DNA of 46,499 nt, taken from the NCBI GenBank assembly GCA_963790545.1, contig CAWBPA010000009.1, positions 1 to 46,499 of the forward strand, read 5' to 3'. The stretch comes from DATBJG01 sp963790545 (GTDB taxonomy: Bacteria; Acidobacteriota; Vicinamibacteria; Vicinamibacterales; JAMQPK01). The notes under the pieces are model-generated. The model was given only the letters and a program-made list of their open reading frames with translations. It was not told the DNA's origin and made no database searches. This document shows, piece by piece, positions 7,756-14,403 of this stretch. Within the stretch, counting starts at the first letter, position 1. Each line of letters starts with the position of its first letter. The position numbers were made by a program, and so were the translations under genes.

Positions 7756-8800
7756 GACGCCCTTCTTCGGCCTGGAACATGCCCATCCACCCCAGCTCAG
7801 CAAACTCACTCTGGTGCGCGTGGAACATGAACATGCCCGGATAGCGGAACGTCGTTTCGAGAATTGCCCGCTCGCCCTGGCAGAGCATTACCGTGTCGGT
7901 GTTGTCGTGGGGCACGAGCGACGTGCCGGTTCGGTACACATCGAAGAACATCCCGTGCAGGTGCAGGCTATTGAGCAAATCGAACTCGGTCACGTTGACC
8001 AGATAGATTCGAACCGGCCGTCCCACCGTCACGCGGATGGGGTCGCTCAGGAAGTAGTTGGCGACGGTGTTCACCGCATAGACTTCGTTATCGTTGTCGA
8101 AGTTCGTGTCGAACGCGTTCATCAGCATGATGAGCTCATCAGCCGGTGGTCGACCCTTCTTGGGATCGATGATGAACACGCCGTACAGACCTTTGTGGAT
8201 GTGCCGCTTCAGCGGCACCGTGTGGCAGTGATACAAGTGCAGTCCGAACGGTTCCGCATCGAACTCGTAGACGAACTGCTCACCGGGCAGCACCTGGTGC
8301 GCATCAAGGGCGCCATCCATTTCGGGTAAATGCCATCCGTGGAAGTGCATCGTGTGCGGATGTCTTCCCTGGTTCAGGAACGTGATTCGGATTCGATCGC
8401 CTTCCGTGGCCCGAATGGTGGGACCCGGCACCTCGCCGTTGTATGTCCAAGCGGGATAGAAGAGTCCTGGGGCAATCTCAATCTCACGATCGACCGCAAA
8501 AATCTCGTACTCGCGCAGCAGACTCCCGTCCGGGCGCGGCGTTTCACGATAGAACCGCTGCCGCTCGGTTGGCGGAAGATGAGCAAAATTCCAGCTTCGC
8601 AGGTACGTCATCGGGTTGAACCGGTCGGCTGCGACCCGACCCACGGTGCCCAATGAGTGACCGGCGTGCTCCGCGTGTGGGCTCGAGGCCGATGCCGGAC
8701 CTTGCGCCGACGGGCGGACGGTGCGCTGCCACACCGCTCCTCCTATCAAGGACGCGAGACCCGCCAGACGGAGCCACGATCGACGAGAGAACACCCCCAT
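7745..8800 (-). CDS. Tat-exported multicopper oxidase, two-domain type
   Basis: The 351-residue protein starts with SRRSWLRLAGLASLIGG, a twin-arginine signal. The first cupredoxin domain carries MHFHG (HxH 152-154) and HCHTVPLKRHIH (His191-Cys192-His193, then His200/His202). The second carries LHLHG (280-282) and FHAHQ (327-329), where the Cys seen in laccases is Ala. The type-1 copper Cys is thus only in domain 1, as in two-domain oxidases and copper nitrite reductases. Substrate may be a metal ion such as Fe(II), Mn(II) or Cu(I), or an organic electron donor. It leads the operon with the ZIP and cupredoxin genes and has a dyad operator 17 bp before its ATG. The longer frame would start at a TTG inside that operator and is rejected. 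Confidence 0.9.
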   Translation of the reverse strand: MGVFSRRSWLRLAGLASLIGGAVWQRTVRPSAQGPASASSPHAEHAGHSLGTVGRVAADRFNPMTYLRSWNFAHLPPTERQRFYRETPRPDGSLLREYEIFAVDREIEIAPGLFYPAWTYNGEVPGPTIRATEGDRIRITFLNQGRHPHTMHFHGWHLPEMDGALDAHQVLPGEQFVYEFDAEPFGLHLYHCHTVPLKRHIHKGLYGVFIIDPKKGRPPADELIMLMNAFDTNFDNDNEVYAVNTVANYFLSDPIRVTVGRPVRIYLVNVTEFDLLNSLHLHGMFFDVYRTGTSLVPHDNTDTVMLCQGERAILETTFRYPGMFMFHAHQSEFAELGWMGMFQAEEGRRET

Positions 8801-8816
8801 GCTATCAAGCACAGAA

Positions 8817-8832
8817 TTTTGACCTCTCAAAA
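8817..8832. promoter_or_regulatory. Dyad operator TTTTGA-N4-TCAAAA between the oxidase and regulator genes
   Basis: A perfect 6-4-6 inverted repeat, TTTTGACCTCTCAAAA, lies in the 96-bp gap between the divergent multicopper oxidase and MntR/DtxR-like genes. The same dyad with another 4-bp centre (TTAG) is at 12455-12470 before the porin operon. Two exact copies placed right before two metal/redox operons suggest the binding site of the adjacent regulator; this is inferred. Confidence 0.65.
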
Positions 8833-8896
8833 ATATATATGTGTCCGTCTAAAATGTCAAGCTCTGTTAGTCGAAATCTGCTAAAATGGGCAGACA

Positions 8897-9595
8897 ATGC
8901 TCGCTTCGAGCACGGTGGAAAACTATCTCAAAGCTATTCTTCTGCACGAGAACGCGCTCGGCGCAGACAAGCTCGTCCCGATGGGCCAGATCGCCAGCTC
9001 ACTGTCCGTGGCCCCTGGCACGGCCACGACCATGGTCAAGGCGTTGTGGGAGTCCGGACTGGTCGTCTATGAGCCCTATTCCGGTGTGCGGTTGACGCCA
9101 GCCGGTGCGAAGCTCGCGGCGCTCGTCCTTCGACGACACCGGCTCGTCGAGCTGTTCCTCGTCGAAGTCATGGGAATGAGCTGGGCGGAAGTGCATGATG
9201 AAGCGGAAAAGCTCGAGCACGTGGTTTCCGATCGCTTGATCGAGCGTATCGACGAGATGCTCGGCCATCCCACGGCCGATCCTCACGGCGATCCCATCCC
9301 CGGGCCGGAAGGAACGCTCCGTGAAGGCGCGCTCGGGCCGCACGAACTACACACCCTGCTGACATGTCCCCTGAATACGCCCGTGACGGTCGCGCGGATT
9401 AGCGATCAGGATGCCGCATTTCTGCGGTTCATCGAAACCCATCAATTGAAGCCCGGCCAGGCGATCGAAGTTGAAGCCCGAGACTCGTCGGCCGACGCAG
9501 TGCTCATTCGCGCCAAGGACAGTCGCCAGCTCACCATTGGCACACGCGCGGCCTCGAAACTGCTCGTGCGCCTGGTATCCAAAAAGATCGCGTAG
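8897..9595 (+). CDS. MntR/DtxR-family metal-dependent transcriptional regulator with C-terminal FeoA/SH3-like domain
   Basis: The 232-residue protein has an N-terminal winged helix (TVENYLKAILLHEN, QIASSLSVAPGTATTMVKAL, GVRLTPAGAKLA), a dimerisation/metal domain, and a C-terminal FeoA-like domain (about 155-230). Metal ligand positions by alignment in my head: His81, Glu85, His100, Glu104, Glu107, His108. In DtxR the residue at 104 is Cys102 (iron type); MntR has Glu there, so manganese sensing is favoured. Asn9 stands where DtxR has Met10 and MntR Asp8. It is divergent to the oxidase-ZIP operon, with a dyad between them, and convergent to the porin operon. It probably represses both, and perhaps itself, when metal is sufficient. 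Confidence 0.88.
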   Translation: MLASSTVENYLKAILLHENALGADKLVPMGQIASSLSVAPGTATTMVKALWESGLVVYEPYSGVRLTPAGAKLAALVLRRHRLVELFLVEVMGMSWAEVHDEAEKLEHVVSDRLIERIDEMLGHPTADPHGDPIPGPEGTLREGALGPHELHTLLTCPLNTPVTVARISDQDAAFLRFIETHQLKPGQAIEVEARDSSADAVLIRAKDSRQLTIGTRAASKLLVRLVSKKIA

Positions 9596-9602
9596 TGGAT
9601 CG

Positions 9603-9669
9603 GCGGGCCTTGAAAGGCCCGCGCTACCACGAACCTCTCGCTTGTAGCGCGGACCCTTCAGGGTCCGCG
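9603..9669. repeat. REPIN-like pair of GTAGC hairpins
   Basis: Two hairpins stand in inverted orientation: GCGGGCCTT-GAA-AGGCCCGCGCTAC (9603-9627), then GTAGCGCGGACCC-TTCA-GGGTCCGCG (9644-9669). The GTAGC feet face each other and the stems differ in sequence. The pair fills the gap between the convergent regulator and di-heme oxidoreductase genes and may also act as a bidirectional terminator. Confidence 0.65.
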
Positions 9670-9675
9670 TCATCG

Positions 9676-10854
9676 TCAAAGGGATTTCAGAAAAGCCAAC
9701 AGCGCGGCTCGACCGGCATCCGAGAGCGTCAGGACACCCTGTCGTGCAAGCGCGGCTTCACGATCGTGACGCGCGATGGCGTCTTCGATCGTGGCCGCCG
9801 ATCCGTCGTGAAGCAGGGGTCGGCGAAATCGCAATCCCCACAACGCCGGGGTCCGGATTTCGTCCGGCTCCGCAATCCCCTGACGAATCCCGTCACCCGT
9901 ACCAATATCGTGGAGCAGAAGATCTGAAAAGAGCGGTACGGGACGACGATTGAACAGCGGGTTCGTGCTCGGACTAGTCACGAGCGTGGGAATATGGCAC
10001 ACGGCGCACCCGACTGCGTTAAATACCACCTCCCCCGCCCGTACGGTCTCGTCGATCGGTCCCCGAGGCAGGGGCGACAGAAATTGCATGAAGCTGGCGA
10101 AGTTATCAATGCCTCGTCTTCGTGTCCGCGGATCCGGTATGTCTTCGGGCTCCGGGATCGGATCGCACAGCGTCATCTGACTTGGTGACAGGCCCAGGCC
10201 GAGCTCCGTTGGGAAGACGTCGTTCGTAATGCCCATCTCGGTCCGGTATGCCTCCGCGCCAAAAGTCAGCAACGTCGCCTGCTGCCCTTTCCAGCCAAAA
10301 CGTCCGACGCGCCGATTGCCAGAGGCCAGATCGGTCACGACGCTCACTCTCCCGCTGATCCCGTCGCGGTTCCGGTCGAGCGGATCTTCCAGGTTCAGGA
10401 GCGTATCGTCGCCAATGGCCTCGACCAGGCCCGCACCAAACAGCGGAATCGGCAGGCGTCGCGCCACGACGTTGTAGTCTGCCGGAATTGCCGGTTGACA
10501 GTTGTGCGTCGGGATCGAGAAGAGCTGAATGACTGTCTCCCCCGACGAGTCGACCGTCTGAATCTGACCGTCCGGCATGCGTCGCGCGGCGCGGACTTCC
10601 GCGACGATGCCAGAGCCGCCAATGGCTGGCAGGTTGTGGCACACGGCGCAACTCGTGCCGTTGAACGCAGGACCGAGGCCTTCCTCGGCCGATTCGACTT
10701 CAAGAAAGTCGTCCAGTCCGAGGCGAAATTCTTCGAACTCGACGGGTGTCAGCCCGGGCAGTGGATCGCCGGGCTGGAACGGCCGCCCCTGGGCGACCAG
10801 AATCGCGCTCGCGAGACCACACCCAAGCCATACCGTGAGAATTCGTGTGAGCAT
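9676..10854 (-). CDS. Secreted di-heme c-type oxidoreductase (DUF1111/di-heme peroxidase-like)
   Basis: Translation from ATG 10854 gives 392 residues with a clear signal peptide (MLTRILTVWLGCGLASAILV). Two CAVCH heme c motifs are present, at about 69-73 (NGTSCAVCHNLPAIGG) and near residue 290 (FNAVGCAVCHIP). The FLRDGSAATIEDAI-like text near the end (LLHDGSAATIEDAIARHDREA) is usual in this family of periplasmic thiol/di-heme oxidoreductases. Members are often found in iron-regulated operons. It is the last gene of the porin-CuA operon, 11 nt after the CuA stop. It probably passes or accepts electrons in the periplasm together with the CuA protein; substrate unknown. Confidence 0.85.
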   Translation of the reverse strand: MLTRILTVWLGCGLASAILVAQGRPFQPGDPLPGLTPVEFEEFRLGLDDFLEVESAEEGLGPAFNGTSCAVCHNLPAIGGSGIVAEVRAARRMPDGQIQTVDSSGETVIQLFSIPTHNCQPAIPADYNVVARRLPIPLFGAGLVEAIGDDTLLNLEDPLDRNRDGISGRVSVVTDLASGNRRVGRFGWKGQQATLLTFGAEAYRTEMGITNDVFPTELGLGLSPSQMTLCDPIPEPEDIPDPRTRRRGIDNFASFMQFLSPLPRGPIDETVRAGEVVFNAVGCAVCHIPTLVTSPSTNPLFNRRPVPLFSDLLLHDIGTGDGIRQGIAEPDEIRTPALWGLRFRRPLLHDGSAATIEDAIARHDREAALARQGVLTLSDAGRAALLAFLKSL

Positions 10855-10865
10855 GTGAAGGATTC

Positions 10866-11246
10866 CTACTCGGACACCACGATCACGCCTCGCATGAAAC
10901 TGTGACCGGCCCCACACAACTTCGTGCATTCAAAGACGTAGCGGCCGGGCTTTTCAGGCCGGAACATCACCGTTGCCGTTCCCCGCCCGCGCTTCGGGAC
11001 GATGGCATTGATATCGGTACCGATGATGCGGAATCCGTGATTGGTGTCGTGACTCCGGATTCGCAACTCTACGGTTGCGCCGGCCGCAATGCGCAGCTCC
11101 GACGGCGTGAAGCTGAAGCGCTCGGCGTCAATCTCCATGACCTTGGTCTCGGGGGCCTGCGCCCCGCCATGGATCGAGCCAGGGGCCAGGAGGCAAACCA
11201 TGACCACGATGGCCAACATGACATCCGCACGTATTGACTTGCCCAT
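10866..11246 (-). CDS. Periplasmic CuA-type cupredoxin (cytochrome oxidase subunit II-like domain)
   Basis: The 126-residue protein has an N-terminal signal or anchor (VMLAIVVMVCLLAPGSI) and one cupredoxin domain ending with YVFECTKLCGAGHSFMRG. This is the C-x3-C-x3-H-x2-M signature of the binuclear CuA centre, with a further His in NHGFRI. Unlike true subunit II it lacks the two-helix membrane hairpin, so it is a free CuA electron carrier. The start at 11246 shares a base with the porin stop (TGATG), implying translational coupling. Its place between a porin and a di-heme oxidoreductase suggests a periplasmic electron path. Confidence 0.85.
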   Translation of the reverse strand: MGKSIRADVMLAIVVMVCLLAPGSIHGGAQAPETKVMEIDAERFSFTPSELRIAAGATVELRIRSHDTNHGFRIIGTDINAIVPKRGRGTATVMFRPEKPGRYVFECTKLCGAGHSFMRGVIVVSE

Positions 11247-12421
11247 CAGAACCACCATCCCAGTCCAACATTGAATGAGTGCGGCGCCTTGATGACGTCG
11301 CTCTGACTGCGGATTGCCGAATAGTCGACCTTGATCGCGACATCAGGATCGGGCCAGTAGGTCGCGCCAATCACCAGGCCGTCCCGGTCGAACTGCTTGA
11401 GCGGCACGTATCCATCTGGCATCCGGTACTGGGTGTCGAAGTTTTCGTAGCGAACGAATCCTCCAACGTCCCCGATTCTGGTACCGGACAGAAAGCGGTA
11501 GCCGGATTCGAGGTAGAAACCGCGAAGCGACCGCGCGATGTTGGGATTGACTCCAATGCGGCGTGTCATCGCGTCGTTGAGCTCCGCTGCGTTGTCGATG
11601 AAAGCCTGGGCAAACTGGGCCCGGAGCTCCAGCCGGTCGCCCAGGGCATACCGCGCGTCCGCCTCCGCAACGGCGACCGGCACGTCAAAGCGGGGCCGAA
11701 ACTCGAACCCTGAACGTCCCGCCCAGTAGCTGGCGCCGACGGTCAGTCCTCGAAACCCCAGCCACTCGAGCCGTCCGGTCGTCGCGACGCGACCGATGTT
11801 GCTCTCTGCACCTTTCTGCCGACCGCCGCGCAGCCCTTCTTCGGCACTGAACTGAGCGGCGTTCAGTGGCGCGGTGAGATAGAGGCGGTACCGCCATCCC
11901 CGGCCGACCTCGCCGTGGATCCCGGTACCGACCTCGAACCACGTGGTGGGGATAATCACCGTATCGACGAACGGTCGCTCGACGCCGTAGTACACCGGCG
12001 GTTCGTGTCGTTCGTTGATGATGCCGACCGGCATCAACAGCATGCCGGCACGCACGTTAAAGCTGCGGGAGAGCAGAAAGTCCATGTACGCCTGCTCCAG
12101 TTCCAGCTCACCCGCTTCCTCGAGACCCTCGACAAACGCATGCTCGAGCTCCAGCTCTCCGACAAAGCGAAGGCGATCGCTGAACCCGTGCGTGAACAGC
12201 AACACGAACCGATGGAAGTCGAGCCGGCCATCCTCGTCGTCTACCTTGTTGTAGTGAAAGTCCATGTACCCCGAGATCGGGCTCGACCGGGGAGTACTGC
12301 TCTCCTGCGCCTGCTGGGGCGCGGTTTGCGCGTACGTGGTGTTCGAGCCGAGCGGCCAGGCACAGGCAGCGAGAGCAAAAAGCCAGGCCTTTCCCAAGGA
12401 GATCCCGTTTTTTTGATGCAT
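11246..12421 (-). CDS. Outer-membrane porin (phosphate-selective porin/OprO-P-like beta-barrel)
   Basis: From ATG 12421 the protein has 391 residues, with signal peptide KAWLFALAACAWPLGSNTTYA. The mature part begins with a charged Gln/Ser/Pro segment and SGYMDFHYNK, as in OprP-like porins. Alternating amphipathic strands follow (FHRFVLLFTHGF, RLRFVGELELEHAF, WRYRLYLTAPLNA) and it ends in GLGWWF, a C-terminal aromatic typical for outer-membrane insertion. The longer frame up to 12451 has no signal-peptide logic and is rejected. It leads the porin - CuA - di-heme operon and has the TTTTGA-N4-TCAAAA dyad 34 bp upstream. The cargo is unknown; a metal ion or complex fits the context. Confidence 0.82.
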   Translation of the reverse strand: MHQKNGISLGKAWLFALAACAWPLGSNTTYAQTAPQQAQESSTPRSSPISGYMDFHYNKVDDEDGRLDFHRFVLLFTHGFSDRLRFVGELELEHAFVEGLEEAGELELEQAYMDFLLSRSFNVRAGMLLMPVGIINERHEPPVYYGVERPFVDTVIIPTTWFEVGTGIHGEVGRGWRYRLYLTAPLNAAQFSAEEGLRGGRQKGAESNIGRVATTGRLEWLGFRGLTVGASYWAGRSGFEFRPRFDVPVAVAEADARYALGDRLELRAQFAQAFIDNAAELNDAMTRRIGVNPNIARSLRGFYLESGYRFLSGTRIGDVGGFVRYENFDTQYRMPDGYVPLKQFDRDGLVIGATYWPDPDVAIKVDYSAIRSQSDVIKAPHSFNVGLGWWF

Positions 12422-12454
12422 AGAAATTGTGCGGCGGCACATTATACACACGAA

Positions 12455-12470
12455 TTTTGATTAGTCAAAA
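12455..12470. promoter_or_regulatory. Dyad operator TTTTGA-N4-TCAAAA before the porin operon
   Basis: TTTTGATTAGTCAAAA is a perfect inverted repeat 34 bp upstream of the porin ATG. Its arms are identical to those of the site at 8817-8832. Binding by the MntR/DtxR-like regulator is inferred from this match and from the genes it precedes. Confidence 0.65.
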
Positions 12471-12517
12471 TGAACTGCTGGCGCGGCCCTTCAGGTCTTC
12501 GGTGACGGCGGTGTCTC

Positions 12518-13159
12518 TTACACCAGTGTCAGGAGCTCGGTGGGTGTATCGATCATTCGATCTTCTGGCGTGAGCTGATGTTGCGGAATGCTGTCGAAGC
12601 CAAACCCGTAACGGGCGAGACAAATGGCGACGCCGGCGGCACGCGCCGTTTGCAGGTCCACGATCGAATCACCGACCAACAGGGTCGTCGCGCCGGTGGC
12701 GGCTGCCTGCGTCATCAACCAGTGAAGACCCCGGGGGCTGGGCTTGCGCCCCCAACGGCCATCTCCCGCAACCATGTACTGAAAGAAGGTGACCAAGCCG
12801 GTGCCCTCGAGGATCTGCCTGCTGGGTGCCCCTGGTTTGTTGGTCAGCACCGCCAGAGTCGCTCTGTTCACGACAGACTCCAGCATTTCTCGGGTTCCAG
12901 GATACGGACGCGTATGATTCAGAAGCCGTGCATCGTAATGCGCCAGAAAACTCTCCAGCGCGTCGTTGGGGACTGAGGGAAGCCCAGCAGCCGCACACAC
13001 ACGGCGGACAAGAGTGGGAGCGCCGTCCCCCACCATGGTGACAATGAGATCGTCAGGCAGGTGGGCGGCGCCATATCGGGCAAGCATCGCATTCGCGCTG
13101 TCGGCCAGGTCTTGTCGCGAATCGACAAGCGTGCCGTCCAGATCGAAGACGATTAGCAC
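12518..13159 (-). CDS. HAD-superfamily phosphatase, phosphoglycolate-phosphatase-like
   Basis: The 213-residue protein shows all HAD motifs: FDLDGTLVDS (motif I, nucleophile Asp), LTNKPG (motif II), GRKPSP with its Lys (motif III) and LLVGDSIVDLQTARAAG (motif IV). The helical cap between residues 15 and 80 is of the Gph/YieH type. Such enzymes hydrolyse small phosphate monoesters, often 2-phosphoglycolate from DNA repair or oxygenase activity. The exact substrate cannot be read. The start is GTG. It lies upstream of nothing obvious; queD precedes it on the same strand, separated by a heptad array. Confidence 0.85.
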   Translation of the reverse strand: MLIVFDLDGTLVDSRQDLADSANAMLARYGAAHLPDDLIVTMVGDGAPTLVRRVCAAAGLPSVPNDALESFLAHYDARLLNHTRPYPGTREMLESVVNRATLAVLTNKPGAPSRQILEGTGLVTFFQYMVAGDGRWGRKPSPRGLHWLMTQAAATGATTLLVGDSIVDLQTARAAGVAICLARYGFGFDSIPQHQLTPEDRMIDTPTELLTLV

Positions 13160-13163
13160 AGTC

Positions 13164-13233
13164 TTGGTTATCAGTTATCAGTTATCAGTTATCAGTTATC
13201 AGTTATCAGTTTCAGTTATCAGTTTTCAGTTTT
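13164..13233. repeat. Heptad tandem array (TCAGTTA)n
   Basis: Consecutive 7-mers TTGGTTA, five TCAGTTA and TCAGTTT, then related CAGTTAT/CAGTTTT units, fill the gap between the HAD phosphatase start and the queD stop. It may contribute to copy-number variation; no coding function is visible. Confidence 0.8.
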
Positions 13234-13639
13234 ATTTGTCTGCGCCGTACGTCGCAAACGAAGTGGGCGTTTCCCAGACAGTCACCCGAACAACCGGCAG
13301 ACCCTGCGTTCTTGCGTAGTCATGGAGAAGCTTGGCGATGTGCTCGACGGTCGGGTTGCTCTTGGTTCGGAAGACGGGCTCGCCGAGGGCTTCGAGAGAC
13401 TTCACCAGCGGATCGTCCTCCCGGAGGATCATTCGGTGATCCAGCTCACGGTCGACCCAGCCTTTCACAATCCGCTTGATGTCGCTGAAGTCGCACACCA
13501 TGTTGCGAGCATCGAGGGCATCGTTCCGCACCTCGATTTCAGCCACCGCGTTGTGTCCGTGCGGGTGCTTGCAGATGCCGTCATAGTCCAGCAGTCGATG
13601 GCCGTAGCAGAACTCGATGCGCTTGGTCACGGAGTACAT
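13232..13639 (-). CDS. queD: 6-carboxy-5,6,7,8-tetrahydropterin synthase QueD (PTPS family)
   Basis: This 135-residue protein of family length makes 6-carboxy-tetrahydropterin from dihydroneopterin triphosphate, the second step to preQ0/queuosine. Zn ligands are visible as His14 in CYGHRLL and the HGHN motif in KHPHGHNAVAE; the catalytic Cys is in GICKHPHGH. VDRELDHRMI carries the Asp/His pair and VTVWETPTSFATY the substrate-binding Glu. queC is divergently encoded 52 bp away, so the pair likely serves one pathway. queE and queF are not in this window. Confidence 0.92.
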   Translation of the reverse strand: MYSVTKRIEFCYGHRLLDYDGICKHPHGHNAVAEIEVRNDALDARNMVCDFSDIKRIVKGWVDRELDHRMILREDDPLVKSLEALGEPVFRTKSNPTVEHIAKLLHDYARTQGLPVVRVTVWETPTSFATYGADK

Positions 13640-13656
13640 ATGCGGCTACTCTAAAG

Positions 13657-13690
13657 CAGTTTTCAGTTATCAGTCTGACAGTTTTCAGTG
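13657..13690. repeat. Short heptad array between queD and queC
   Basis: CAGTTTT, CAGTTAT and CAGTCTG, followed by CAGTTTTCAGTG, repeat with a period close to 7 bp and match the units of the array at 13164-13233. The array occupies almost the whole divergent promoter gap, ending 1 bp before the queC ATG. Confidence 0.6.
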
Positions 13691-13691
13691 C

Positions 13692-14363
13692 ATGAATACT
13701 GAAACCGTGGTTTTGCTCTCGGGAGGGCTGGACAGCGCCGTGCTACTGGCCCACGAACTTCGCGAACGAACGGTGCAACCGGTCTACGTCAGCACCGGGC
13801 TCGCGTGGGAAGTCGACGAGCGGTCCATGCTGGAGCGGCTTCTCGCTGCGCCGCCGTTCGCCGACAGCGTACGTCCGGTGGCCCAGCTCGAGGTGAGCGT
13901 CCGTGATGTCTATGCTCCTTCTCACTGGGCGATCCTTGGAACTCCGCCGGCGTATGACACACCGGACGAGGATGTGTACCTGCACGGGCGAAACGTCATC
14001 CTTCTTTCGAAGGCCGCCATCTTCTGCACGACGCGACGGATCTCGCGACTTGCGCTTGCACCTCTGGCCGGCAACCCGTTCCCCGACGCGACACCGGATT
14101 TCTTCGAAGCAATGGCAAGTGCGCTTTCCCTCGGGCTCGATCACCCCATCGAGATTGCGACGCCCTTTGCAGCACTGCACAAGCCGGACGTGGTGAAGCT
14201 CGGTATCGAATTGGGGGTCCCGCTGGATCTCACGTTGTCCTGTATGAGTCCCATCAACCGGCAACATTGCGGCCAGTGCAGCAAGTGTCGTGAGCGCCAC
14301 GATGCGTTCAAAGATGCGGGAATCGCTGACCGCACGCACTACGTGAATCCGCCACCCCGCTAG
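13692..14363 (+). CDS. queC: 7-cyano-7-deazaguanine synthase QueC
   Basis: This ATP-dependent enzyme converts 7-carboxy-7-deazaguanine to preQ0. The PP-loop SGGLDS is at residues 10-15. The C-terminal zinc-binding cluster is LSCMSPINRQHCGQCSKCRERHDAF (Cys in CMSP, HCGQC, KCRER), characteristic of QueC. The 223 residues fit the family. ATG 13692 is chosen because the PP-loop then lies at the normal distance; the frame upstream reads through heptad repeats. An imperfect inverted repeat (TTGCAG..CTGCAA) follows the stop before the convergent nagA end. Confidence 0.92.
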   Translation: MNTETVVLLSGGLDSAVLLAHELRERTVQPVYVSTGLAWEVDERSMLERLLAAPPFADSVRPVAQLEVSVRDVYAPSHWAILGTPPAYDTPDEDVYLHGRNVILLSKAAIFCTTRRISRLALAPLAGNPFPDATPDFFEAMASALSLGLDHPIEIATPFAALHKPDVVKLGIELGVPLDLTLSCMSPINRQHCGQCSKCRERHDAFKDAGIADRTHYVNPPPR

Positions 14364-14403
14364 AATTGCAGTGACCTTCCTTTCTGCAATCCTTGCAATT
14401 TCT

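Noticed and set aside
8801..8830. TTG start that would lengthen the multicopper oxidase by ten residues
   Set aside because: It lies inside the dyad operator, and the twin-arginine signal begins correctly at ATG 8800.
12478..12502. Another REP hairpin after the porin operator
   Set aside because: GGCGCGGCCCTTCAGGTCTTCGG lacks the GTAGC foot and its arms pair poorly; at most a decayed copy.
13164..13233. CRISPR-like array
   Set aside because: The units are 7 bp with no spacers and no cas genes; it is a simple tandem repeat.
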